This document shows positions 1-8,545 of a DNA stretch of 64,000 nt, one piece after another (the stretch's first letter is position 1; the number at the start of each line of letters is the position of its first letter). Position numbers and translations under genes: made by a program. This stretch comes from REEB95 sp035934995 (GTDB lineage Bacteria > Pseudomonadota > Alphaproteobacteria > ATCC43930 > CGMCC-115725), in contig DASYXI010000031.1 of assembly GCA_035934995.1 (NCBI GenBank), positions 12,986 to 76,985 on the forward strand. The letters run 5' to 3'. The notes under the pieces are model-generated. The model ran no database searches, had not been told where the DNA came from, and saw nothing but the letters and a program-made list of their open reading frames with translations.

Positions 1-977
1 TGATGAAAATCGTCATTCCACTGGGCGTTATAGACGGCGATCCGATCATCGGCATCGCGGCGCAGGTAGGTTGCCTGGTTGGCGTCGTTTTCGAGAATGA
101 GATGGACGTGACGATCGGCGGGAACTGCCAAACGCACGCGCGCCGCCAACTCTTCGAGAATGTCGGACCGGCTGTCGTCACGAATCGCATGTACGGCGTC
201 GAAGCGCAGGCCATCGAAGTTGAATTCGAGAATCCAATAGAGGGCGTTGTCGATGAAGAAGTCACGGACCGGCCGCGCGGCGAAATTGATCGCCGGGCCC
301 CAGCCGGTCTGCGCGTCGGTGAAGAATCCCGGCGCATAAAGACCGAGATAATTGCCCTCGGGTCCGAAGTGATTGTAGACGACGTCGAGGAAGACCATTA
401 GGCCGCGCCCGTGCGCCGCGGCGATGAAACGCTTGAGCGCGGTCGGCGTGCCGTATCGCGAATCCGGCGCGAAGGGCAACACGCCGTCGTAACCCCAGTT
501 GCGCTTGCCCGCGAAATCGGCGAGCGGCATGAGTTCGATTGCCGTGACGCCGAGCGCGGCGAGCCGTGCGAGATCGGCCTCGGCCGCGGCGAACGTGCCT
601 TCGCGGGTGAACGCGCCGACATGCAGCTCGTAGATGACCGCTTCGTGCCACGGCCGGCCGCGCCACGCCGTGTCGGGCCAGTCGAAGGCTTCCGGATCGA
701 TCAACGCGCTCGGACCATCGACGTCGCTCGGTTGAAAGCGCGCCGCCGGATCGGGCACGGTATGGGCGTCGTCGACGATGTACTGATAGGCGGTGCCGGC
801 GAGCAGATTCGGCACGCGCAGGCCGTACCAGCCGTCATCGGCCGGACTCATGGCGAAATCACGCCGGGTTTCCGGCAGATGTAACACGACGCGCCGCGCC
901 GCGGGTGCCCAGAGGCGGAACGCCGCGCCGTGCGCGTCAAGCGATGCTCCGAACGCCATGCGATGCTGGCGTCGCAC
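1..977 (-). CDS. treZ: Malto-oligosyltrehalose trehalohydrolase (TreZ), 5' part only
   Basis: Translating the reverse strand gives a GH13 enzyme that releases trehalose from maltooligosyl-trehalose in the cytoplasm (TreY/TreZ route). An N-terminal beta-sandwich (FRLWAPAARRV) is followed by the TIM-barrel markers YELHVGAFT, DVVYNHFGPEGNY and GLRFDAVHAIRDD, the last carrying the family's nucleophile Asp. Start: the frame is closed by the same TAG (984-986) that ends glgX, so only GTG at 977 (VRRQHRMAFG) or ATG at 959 are possible. I chose GTG because TreZ proteins often begin with a basic stretch before a 'H-x-M-x-FG' segment. The gene is the last visible member of the leftward trehalose/glycogen operon and runs off the left edge, where treY would be expected. 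Family assignment is secure; the start is not. Confidence 0.9.
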   Translation of the reverse strand, partial: MRRQHRMAFGASLDAHGAAFRLWAPAARRVVLHLPETRRDFAMSPADDGWYGLRVPNLLAGTAYQYIVDDAHTVPDPAARFQPSDVDGPSALIDPEAFDWPDTAWRGRPWHEAVIYELHVGAFTREGTFAAAEADLARLAALGVTAIELMPLADFAGKRNWGYDGVLPFAPDSRYGTPTALKRFIAAAHGRGLMVFLDVVYNHFGPEGNYLGLYAPGFFTDAQTGWGPAINFAARPVRDFFIDNALYWILEFNFDGLRFDAVHAIRDDSRSDILEELAARVRLAVPADRHVHLILENDANQATYLRRDADDRIAVYNAQWNDDFH

Positions 978-983
978 GGCGGC

Positions 984-3056
984 CTATGCCTGCTCGCCGA
1001 CGAGCGCCATCAACGATCGCGGCTGCACGTTCAGCCGATCGGCGGGTGCTAAAACGGCGTTGCCGAAGCCGCTGTCGGCGGCGGTGTCGATCTGCACATG
1101 CCAGGCTTTGATATTGGGAGTCTCAGGCAGCGTGAACGCCACGGCCTCGCTGTGGGCATTCATCAAGAGCATCAGCGGCTGGCGCGTCGCGTCGAACACG
1201 GCTGCCAGAAACCGGACGTCGGGGATCTGCCAATCGGCCTCGGTCATCTCGGCGCCGTCGGCGTGCAGCCACGTCATGTCCTTGCGCCCGTCGGCAGTCG
1301 CCGTGCCATCGAGAAACCGGTCGCGCGTCAGGTGTCGGTCGTGACGGAGGTCGATTAGGCGTCGGATGAACGTGGTCAGATCGCTGCCGGGCTGCCACAG
1401 GCCCGACCAATTGACCCAGCCGATGTCGTTGTCCTGGCAATAGGCGTTGTTGTTTCCGCTTTGGCTGTTGCCCATCTCGTCGCCGGCCAGCAGCATTGGC
1501 ACGCCCAGGGATAACAGCAGCGAAGCCAGAAAGTTGCGTCGCTGGCGATTGCGCAGCGCGACGATCGCGGCATCGTCGGTCGGTCCTTCGGCGCCGCAAT
1601 TCCAGCTGAGATTTTCGTTGGCGCCGTCGGTGCCATTTTCGCGATTGGCATCGTTGTGCTTGGCGTTGTAACTGACAAGGTCGGTAAGAGTGAAGCCGTC
1701 GTGCGCGGTGACGAAGTTGACGCTCGCCGATGGCTTACGGCTGTCATGCCGGAAGATGTCGGCTGATCCTGCGATGCGGCCGGCGACGGCGCCGATGACG
1801 CCGCCATCGCCGCGCCAGAAGCGGCGCAAATCGTCACGGAACCGGTCGTTCCACTCGCTCCATCCGGGTGGAAACGCGCCGAGGCGATAACCGCCTTCGC
1901 CGACGTCCCACGGCTCCGCGATCAGCTTCACTTGCGCCAGGACCGGATCCTGGCTCAAAGCGTCGAGAAAGCTGCTGTTCGGATCGAAGCCGTTGGGGCC
2001 GCGGGCCAGCGTGGTCGCCAGATCGAAGCGGAAGCCGTCGACATGCATGACCTCGACCCAGTAGCGCAGCGAATCCGTGACAAGCTGGAGTACGCGCGGG
2101 TGGTTCATGCGCAGCGAGTTGCCGACGCCGGTGAAATCCATGTAGCGCCGCGGATCGTCGGGTGACAGCCAGTAATAGGAAAGATTGTCGATGCCGCGGA
2201 GGCAGAGCGTCGGTCCCAGTTCGTTGCCTTCCGCCGTGTGGTTGTAGACGACGTCGATGATGACCTCGATCCCCGCGGCATGCAGCGCGGCGACCATTCG
2301 CTTGAATTCGCCGTCGCCACCGCCGAGCAGACGTCGATCGGGCGCGAAATAACCGATCGTGTTGTAACCCCAGAAATTGCGCAGTCCGCGTTCCAGTAAT
2401 ATCCGATCGTCGACGGCGTAATGCACCGGCAGCAGTTCGACTGCGGTGACGCCAAGGTGGCGCAGATGGTCGATGACCTCGGGCGTGCGCAGCGCCGCGA
2501 ACCTGCCGCGCATGGATTCGGCGATACCGGTATGGAGCTTGGTGAACCCTTTGACGTGCAGCTCGTAGATGACGCTGTCGCACAAGGGCCGCCGCGGCGG
2601 CCGGTCGTCGCCCCAGTGGAAGTTATCGTCGACCAGCCGGCATTTCGGCATCACCCGCGCGTTGTCGCGCCGGTCGAAGGAGCGGTCGCCACGCGTGCTG
2701 CCGACGCGGTAACCGAAGTGCGCATCGTTCAGATGCAGCTCGCCGACAATGTCGCGCGCGTACGGATCAAGCAGCAGCTTGTTTGAATTGAAGCGGTGGC
2801 CGCGCTCCGGTGCGTACGGCCCGTGCACGCGGTAGCCGTAAAGCAATCCCGGATAGGCCTCCGGTAAATGGCCGTGCCAGATGCCGTTGGTGTTCTCGGG
2901 CAAGGGCAGGCGATCGGTTTCGTGCCGCCCGTTGGAATCGAACAGGCAAAGCTCGACCTTTTCCGCGTGCGCCGAAAACAGCGCGAAATTCGCGCCACGC
3001 GGATCGCAATGCGCGCCAAGGGGGTAGGGCCGCCCGGCCCCGAGCCGCGCCGCCAT
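984..3056 (-). CDS. glgX: Glycogen debranching enzyme GlgX (isoamylase-type GH13)
   Basis: Hydrolyses alpha-1,6 branches of glycogen or limit dextrin in the cytoplasm. The 690-residue protein has the family's usual length, with an N-terminal CBM48-like sandwich (about 10-150) and a GH13 barrel. Visible motifs are YELHVKGFT (164-172), DVVYNHTAEGNE (268-279), GFRFD with nucleophile D345, the acid/base E381 in IAEPWDVG, and the late TAHDGF segment with the transition-state Asp. It starts 4 bases after the glgB stop and its own stop is followed within 7 bases by the treZ start, so it is an internal cistron of the leftward operon. By feeding short maltodextrins to TreY/TreZ it would connect glycogen turnover to trehalose. 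Confidence 0.94.
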   Translation of the reverse strand: MAARLGAGRPYPLGAHCDPRGANFALFSAHAEKVELCLFDSNGRHETDRLPLPENTNGIWHGHLPEAYPGLLYGYRVHGPYAPERGHRFNSNKLLLDPYARDIVGELHLNDAHFGYRVGSTRGDRSFDRRDNARVMPKCRLVDDNFHWGDDRPPRRPLCDSVIYELHVKGFTKLHTGIAESMRGRFAALRTPEVIDHLRHLGVTAVELLPVHYAVDDRILLERGLRNFWGYNTIGYFAPDRRLLGGGDGEFKRMVAALHAAGIEVIIDVVYNHTAEGNELGPTLCLRGIDNLSYYWLSPDDPRRYMDFTGVGNSLRMNHPRVLQLVTDSLRYWVEVMHVDGFRFDLATTLARGPNGFDPNSSFLDALSQDPVLAQVKLIAEPWDVGEGGYRLGAFPPGWSEWNDRFRDDLRRFWRGDGGVIGAVAGRIAGSADIFRHDSRKPSASVNFVTAHDGFTLTDLVSYNAKHNDANRENGTDGANENLSWNCGAEGPTDDAAIVALRNRQRRNFLASLLLSLGVPMLLAGDEMGNSQSGNNNAYCQDNDIGWVNWSGLWQPGSDLTTFIRRLIDLRHDRHLTRDRFLDGTATADGRKDMTWLHADGAEMTEADWQIPDVRFLAAVFDATRQPLMLLMNAHSEAVAFTLPETPNIKAWHVQIDTAADSGFGNAVLAPADRLNVQPRSLMALVGEQA

Positions 3057-3059
3057 CGG

Positions 3060-5270
3060 TCAATCCGCCGCAGGCGCCAGGAAGATCGCCGCCAACGGCG
3101 GCAAGGTCAGCGCGAGTGATTGATTACGGCCGTGCCACGGCAACGGATCGGGCGTCAGCGTGCCGCCATTCAGAACACCGCTGCCGCCGTAACGCGTATC
3201 GTCCGAGTTGAAGATTTCGCGGTAGGGTGCTCCCGACGGAACGCCGATGCGGTAGCCCTGGCGAACCACCGGCGTGAAATTGACAATCACGACGATGTGG
3301 CGACCCGCGGTGCGACTGTTGCGCTGAAACGACAGCACGCTGGCGGCGCGGTCGGAGGCGTCAATCCATTGGAAGCCGTCGTTTTCATGGTCGAGTTCGT
3401 GCAGCGCCGGCAACTGCCGATGCAGTTGGTTGAGGTCGCGGACGAGCGCGCTGACGCCTTGGTGCAACGGATCGGCCAACAGATGCCAATCGAGGCTCTG
3501 ATCGTGGTTCCACTCATTTTCCTGAGCGAACTCGTTGCCCATGAACAGGAGCTTTTTCCCCGGATGTCCGTACATGAAAGCGTAGTAGGCGCGCAGATTG
3601 GCGAAGCGCTGCCACCGGTCGCCGGGCATGCGACCCAAGATCGAGCGTTTGCCGTGCACGACTTCATCGTGCGAGAGCGGCAAAACGAAATTCTCGTTGA
3701 ACGCGTAAAGCAGGCCGAAGGTCAGCTTCTCGTGATGATGCGAGCGATGGATCGGGTCGAGCGCCATGTATTCGAGCGTGTCGTGCATCCAGCCCATGTT
3801 CCATTTGAAGCCGAAGCCGAGTCCGCCGTTGTAGGTCGGGCGCGAGACCAGCGGCCACGCGGTCGATTCCTCGGCGATCGTCGTGCTGCCGCCAAAGCGT
3901 CCGAAACAAACCTCGTTGAGCCGCTTGATGAAAGCGATGGCCTCAAGATTCTCGTTGCCGCCGAAGCGATTGGGCACCCATTCGCCGGGCTCGCGGCTGT
4001 AATCGAGGTAGAGCATCGAAGCCACCGCATCCACGCGCAGGCCGTCGATGTGATAGCGATCGAGCCAGTGCAACGCGCTGTTGAGAAGGAATTCGGTGAC
4101 TTCGGTGCGGCCATAATTGTAGATCAGCGTGTTCCAGTCGCGGTGTAGCCCCTGCCGCGGATCGGCGTGCTCGTAAAGGTGCGTGCCATCGAAGTCGGCA
4201 AGGCCGTGCGCGTCGTTCGGAAAGTGGCCGGGGACCCAGTCGAGCAGCAAGCCGATCTCGGTTTGATGGCAAGCGTCGACGAAGAATTGAAAGTCGGTCG
4301 GGCTGCCGTAACGGCTCGTCGGCGCGTAGAGCCCGGTGGGCTGGTAGCCCCACGAGCCGTCGAACGGATGCTCCGTGATCGGCAAAAGCTCGAGATGCGT
4401 GAATCCCATTTCCTTGACGTAAGGCACGAGGATCTCGGACAGCTCGCGATAAGTCAGAACGCGATTGCCTTCTTCCGGCCGCCGGCCCCACGAGCCGAGA
4501 TGCGCTTCGTAAATCGCCATCGGCCGACCGTACGGATTGCGGCCGGCGCGATCCGTCATCCAGGCGCCGTCTTCCCAGTGATGGTGGTCGATTTTGGCGA
4601 CGACCGAAGCGGTGGCCGGCGGCCGTTCCGCGAAATACGCGACCGGATCGGCTTTCAGCGGCAGGATCGCACCGATGCGATCCTTGATCTCGTATTTGTA
4701 GCGCACACCCTCGCCGAGTCCCGGAACGAACAGCTCCCAGATGCCGGCGCCGGGATGGAGTCGCATGACGTGACGTCGCCCGTCCCAGAAATTGAAGTCG
4801 CCGACGACGCTGACGCGCTTGGCGTTCGGCGCCCAGACGCAAAAGACGACACCCGCAATCCCGTCGATCGTCACGCAATGCGCACCGAACCGCTGATAGG
4901 CCTCGAAATGCGTTCCCTCGCGCAGGAGATAAAGGTCCATTTCGCCGAGCCATGGGCCGAACTGGTACGGGTCGACGAACTCGGTGCTGCTGGTGTCGCG
5001 CCAGGCCGCGCGGAAGCGATACCGGTGCGGCGGCGGCGCGGCCAACGGCACGACGAAAAACCCGCCGCTCCCGGGCACGGGGCGCGCAGATGCCAACACG
5101 CCGCCGTTCGTCGGATCGGTGAGCTCAAGGCCGATGGCGTCGGGCAGGAACGCGCGCACGACGAAGCCGGCATCCGTCAGATGCGGCCCCAAATAGGCGA
5201 ATGGATCGGCGTGGTCGCCCCGAAGGATCGCATCGGCCTCGTGATCGAGGGCGGATGATGCAAACGTCAT
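3060..5270 (-). CDS. glgB: 1,4-alpha-glucan branching enzyme GlgB
   Basis: Introduces alpha-1,6 branches into linear alpha-glucan. The 736-residue product matches GlgB length: an N1 module, a CBM48 (WAPNAKRVSVVGDFNFWDG), then the GH13 barrel with ELLPITEHPFDGSWGYQ, GLRVDAVASM (nucleophile Asp), the acid/base Glu in TIAEESTAW, and SHDEVVHGKRS. The start ATG overlaps the treS-maltokinase stop by 4 bases (ATGA-type coupling). In this operon it would branch the maltosyl chains extended by GlgE, as in the mycobacterial/actinobacterial GlgE pathway. That last link is inferred from family knowledge and gene order. Confidence 0.95.
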   Translation of the reverse strand: MTFASSALDHEADAILRGDHADPFAYLGPHLTDAGFVVRAFLPDAIGLELTDPTNGGVLASARPVPGSGGFFVVPLAAPPPHRYRFRAAWRDTSSTEFVDPYQFGPWLGEMDLYLLREGTHFEAYQRFGAHCVTIDGIAGVVFCVWAPNAKRVSVVGDFNFWDGRRHVMRLHPGAGIWELFVPGLGEGVRYKYEIKDRIGAILPLKADPVAYFAERPPATASVVAKIDHHHWEDGAWMTDRAGRNPYGRPMAIYEAHLGSWGRRPEEGNRVLTYRELSEILVPYVKEMGFTHLELLPITEHPFDGSWGYQPTGLYAPTSRYGSPTDFQFFVDACHQTEIGLLLDWVPGHFPNDAHGLADFDGTHLYEHADPRQGLHRDWNTLIYNYGRTEVTEFLLNSALHWLDRYHIDGLRVDAVASMLYLDYSREPGEWVPNRFGGNENLEAIAFIKRLNEVCFGRFGGSTTIAEESTAWPLVSRPTYNGGLGFGFKWNMGWMHDTLEYMALDPIHRSHHHEKLTFGLLYAFNENFVLPLSHDEVVHGKRSILGRMPGDRWQRFANLRAYYAFMYGHPGKKLLFMGNEFAQENEWNHDQSLDWHLLADPLHQGVSALVRDLNQLHRQLPALHELDHENDGFQWIDASDRAASVLSFQRNSRTAGRHIVVIVNFTPVVRQGYRIGVPSGAPYREIFNSDDTRYGGSGVLNGGTLTPDPLPWHGRNQSLALTLPPLAAIFLAPAAD

Positions 5271-8200
5271 GGCGATATCAGCGCTTTGAGCCCTCGTAAC
5301 GGAATGGCGATCCAGTCGGGGCGGTTCCCGAGTTCATACGCGGTTTCGAGCGCGGCCTTCTCGATCAGGAACAGGCTGAGCAGGCGGCGCGCGACGCCGT
5401 CATCGGCGGGCCACAGCGGGCATCCGGCGATTGCACGGATATAAGTGTCGAGGAAGCTGCGGGTGGCGTCGTCGCGCCACAACAGGACGGCCTTGAGCAG
5501 GTCGTTGCGCAGATCGGGTTGATTGGCAGTGGCGTGTTCGAGGGCGGTCCAGGCCGCATAGTCGAGCGAACGCAGCATACAGGCGATGTCGCGAATAACC
5601 GATTGCTTGCGGCGGCGCTGGTCGAGCGGCAACTGAGGCGCTCCCTCGAAATCGACGATCTCGACGTCGTTCTTCACGACAAGGATTTGGCCGAGGTGAT
5701 AGTCGCCGTGCAGCCGCGACAGCATGACGTCGCAGTCGACAGCGGCGAGCACCCGAATCTGCGCGATGATCGCATCCTTGTGTTCAAGAAGCTCGGTGGC
5801 GAACGTCCCGGCCTCGCCCGAGAAGGCGGCCTGGCTGCGCGAAAGCCGCTCGAATGTTTCGCCAACCGTGCGGGCGATGTCGTCGCCCCAAGCCATGACC
5901 TCGGACGGCGAGGCCCGCACGGTACGAAAGGCCTCGTCGCCGGATTCGACGTCGAACGCGCGATGGAGCTCGGCTGTCCGCAGCGCCAGCTGTTCGATTT
6001 GCGAGCGATAGACGGCGTGGGCGTCGGTCGATGCGGTCTGCTCGACGACCGGCGCCACTCGCGATTCCTCGAGGAAGCGGGCGAGGTAGCCGAGCGTATA
6101 GGACCATGCATCGCCTTGGTTCTGGACCCAGCCGTGGAGCACGCCGAGCGCGGTTTCGTGGCCGTCCGCTTCGATCAGCGCGAAATGACCGAGAAGCGGT
6201 GGCACGCTCTTGAAGCCGATCTGGTCGGTAAGGAACGTGCCGATCTCGATCTCGGGATGAATGCCGGGCGCGACCTGACGATAGAACTTGATGATCGCGG
6301 CGCCTTCGACGACCGCCGAGCTGTTCGATTGCTCGACGCCGCCGATGCGAATGACCGGCTGCTCGGGCCATGGTCGGTTGGCCAACGCCTGGCTCGGCCG
6401 GAAGGCCAGTCGTCCGTGCGGAGTCTCGATCGTACGTGCGTCGCGCACAGCGGCGATGGTGGCGGCAACAAAGGCTTCGTTATGCAGCGCGTCGGTCAAA
6501 TACCCCTCGCGCGGACCGTGACGAAGCTTGGCTAGCGTGATGGCGGGCGCCGGTACCGCCGGCGGCTGCCATTCGTCCATCAACGGCAACGAGTAACGCG
6601 CCGTGAAATGCCGGCCGCGCGCCTCGGCGATGCTCCAGAGCCAATCGCGCGCGCCGAGCCGGAACGTCGTCGACCATGCCAGGCTGGTGGTGAAGGCGCG
6701 CTCGCCTTTGTGGCCGAACCAGCGGTGCTCCGCGAGAAACTGGGGCAAGATATCGCGCTCGAAAATACCGCGATTGCGCCCTTCAAGCGCAGTTGCCAAG
6801 CCGCCCAACGCGACGAGCGTATCGAGGTCGCGCGTGCGAACGGTCGCCATCGGTCCCTTAACCGGCAGCGCCAACTGGAACCAGAAGAAGCCGTGGCCTT
6901 GCAACGTGACGGTGTAGACACCCCCGTCGCTGATCACCGGAAACGCCGTCTGACCGAGCAGCTCGACGGGAATTCGACCGGCAAATGCCGTTAGATCGAG
7001 TTCGACCGCCTGCGCCGAACGCGACAGGTTCGATACGCAAAGAACGGTGAAATCCTCGTACTGGCGCAGATACGCGAGAACCGCGCGGTTCGATGGATAG
7101 AGAAAGGTCAGCGTGCCGCGGCCGAAGACCTTGAGCGATTTGCGGACACCGATCAGGCGCTTCATCCAATTGAGCAGCGACGTCAGGCTGCGCGACTGTG
7201 CCTCGACGTTGACCGCCTGAAAGCCGTAGACGGCGTCCATGATCGGCGGCAGGTAGAGCGTCGCCGGGTCGGCGCGCGAGAAACCGGCGTTGCGGTCAGG
7301 CGTCCATTGCATCGGCGTGCGCACGCCGTCGCGGTCGCCAAGATAGATATTGTCGCCCATGCCGATTTCATCGCCGTAATAGAGAATCGGCGTGCCCGGC
7401 AGCGACAACAGCAAGCTGATCATCAGTTCGATACGGGGCCGGTCGTTCCCCATCAGCGGTGCGAGCCGCCGGCGGATGCCGAGATTGAGCCGCGCGCGGC
7501 GATCCGAAGCATAGGTCGACCACAGATAGTCGCGCTCGCTGTCGGTCACCATTTCGAGCGTCAATTCGTCGTGATTGCGCAGGAAGATCGCCCATTGCGA
7601 GGATTCGGGGATTTCCGGAGTCTGGCGCAGGATGTCGGTAATCGGGTGACGGTCTTCGCGCGCGATCGCCATGTACATGCGCGGCATCAGCGGGAAGTGG
7701 AACGCCATGTGGCATTCGTCGCCGTTGCCGAAATAATCCTTCACGTCCTCCGGCCACTGGTTGGCCTCGGCCAGGAACAGCCGGTTCGGAAACTCGCTGT
7801 CGAGCTGTGCGCGCATCTGCTTGATGACGGCGTGCGTCTCGGGAAGGTTTTCGTTGCTCGTACCCTCGCGTTCGCAAAGGTAGGGCACGGCGTCGAGGCG
7901 GAACCCGTCGACGCCGAGATCCGCCCAGAACCGCATGTTGTTCAACACGGAACGAATGACATGCGGATTGTCGAAATTGAGATCCGGCTGATGCGCGAAG
8001 AATCGGTGCCAGTAGAACGCGCCGGCGACGGCATCCCACGTCCAGTTCGATTTCTCGGTATCGTTGAAGATGATGCGCGTGTTCTTGTATTTGTCCTCGG
8101 TGGCGCTCCAGACGTAATAATCGCGATAGACCGAGCCAGGTTTCGCGTGCCGGGCCCGTTGGAACCACGGGTGCTGGTCGGACGTGTGGTTGACGACCAG

Positions 8201-8545
8201 CTCGACGATGATGCGCATGCCGCGGCGATGCGCTTCGCGCACCAGCTGGCCGAAATCGCGCAGCGTGCCGTAGGCCGGATGGATGTTGCGGTAATCCGAG
8301 ACGTCGTAACCGTCGTCGCGGAACGGCGATGGAAAGAACGGCAGCAGCCAGATAGCGGTTACACCGAGGTCCTGAAGATAATCGAGCTTGGCGATCAGTC
8401 CGGGGAGGTCGCCGATGCCGTCGTTGTTGGCATCGAAGAACGCCTTGATATGCAGCTCGTAGATGATCGCGTCCTTGTACCAATCCGGCGCATCGGACTG
8501 GACGCGCGCCTCGGGTAGGACGGTCCGTGCGGTGACATCAGGCAT
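5267..8545 (-). CDS. treS: Trehalose synthase-maltokinase fusion (TreS-Pep2/Mak)
   Basis: Bifunctional 1092-residue protein. Residues 1 to about 550 are a GH13 trehalose synthase that interconverts trehalose and maltose, with nucleophile D218 (DGFRLDAVPYL), acid/base E260 (FLAEANQW) and D326 (RNHDELTLE). Residues from about 580 to the end are a maltokinase making maltose-1-phosphate from ATP. Its kinase-like catalytic loop LHGDYHLGQ and metal-binding DFEG segment lie near residues 950-970. Maltose-1-phosphate is the donor for GlgE, encoded directly upstream; the two genes overlap by 8 bases. Such fusions are common in proteobacteria, so the fusion itself is not new. The cytoplasmic enzyme would channel trehalose into alpha-glucan. 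Confidence 0.95.
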   Translation of the reverse strand: MPDVTARTVLPEARVQSDAPDWYKDAIIYELHIKAFFDANNDGIGDLPGLIAKLDYLQDLGVTAIWLLPFFPSPFRDDGYDVSDYRNIHPAYGTLRDFGQLVREAHRRGMRIIVELVVNHTSDQHPWFQRARHAKPGSVYRDYYVWSATEDKYKNTRIIFNDTEKSNWTWDAVAGAFYWHRFFAHQPDLNFDNPHVIRSVLNNMRFWADLGVDGFRLDAVPYLCEREGTSNENLPETHAVIKQMRAQLDSEFPNRLFLAEANQWPEDVKDYFGNGDECHMAFHFPLMPRMYMAIAREDRHPITDILRQTPEIPESSQWAIFLRNHDELTLEMVTDSERDYLWSTYASDRRARLNLGIRRRLAPLMGNDRPRIELMISLLLSLPGTPILYYGDEIGMGDNIYLGDRDGVRTPMQWTPDRNAGFSRADPATLYLPPIMDAVYGFQAVNVEAQSRSLTSLLNWMKRLIGVRKSLKVFGRGTLTFLYPSNRAVLAYLRQYEDFTVLCVSNLSRSAQAVELDLTAFAGRIPVELLGQTAFPVISDGGVYTVTLQGHGFFWFQLALPVKGPMATVRTRDLDTLVALGGLATALEGRNRGIFERDILPQFLAEHRWFGHKGERAFTTSLAWSTTFRLGARDWLWSIAEARGRHFTARYSLPLMDEWQPPAVPAPAITLAKLRHGPREGYLTDALHNEAFVAATIAAVRDARTIETPHGRLAFRPSQALANRPWPEQPVIRIGGVEQSNSSAVVEGAAIIKFYRQVAPGIHPEIEIGTFLTDQIGFKSVPPLLGHFALIEADGHETALGVLHGWVQNQGDAWSYTLGYLARFLEESRVAPVVEQTASTDAHAVYRSQIEQLALRTAELHRAFDVESGDEAFRTVRASPSEVMAWGDDIARTVGETFERLSRSQAAFSGEAGTFATELLEHKDAIIAQIRVLAAVDCDVMLSRLHGDYHLGQILVVKNDVEIVDFEGAPQLPLDQRRRKQSVIRDIACMLRSLDYAAWTALEHATANQPDLRNDLLKAVLLWRDDATRSFLDTYIRAIAGCPLWPADDGVARRLLSLFLIEKAALETAYELGNRPDWIAIPLRGLKALISP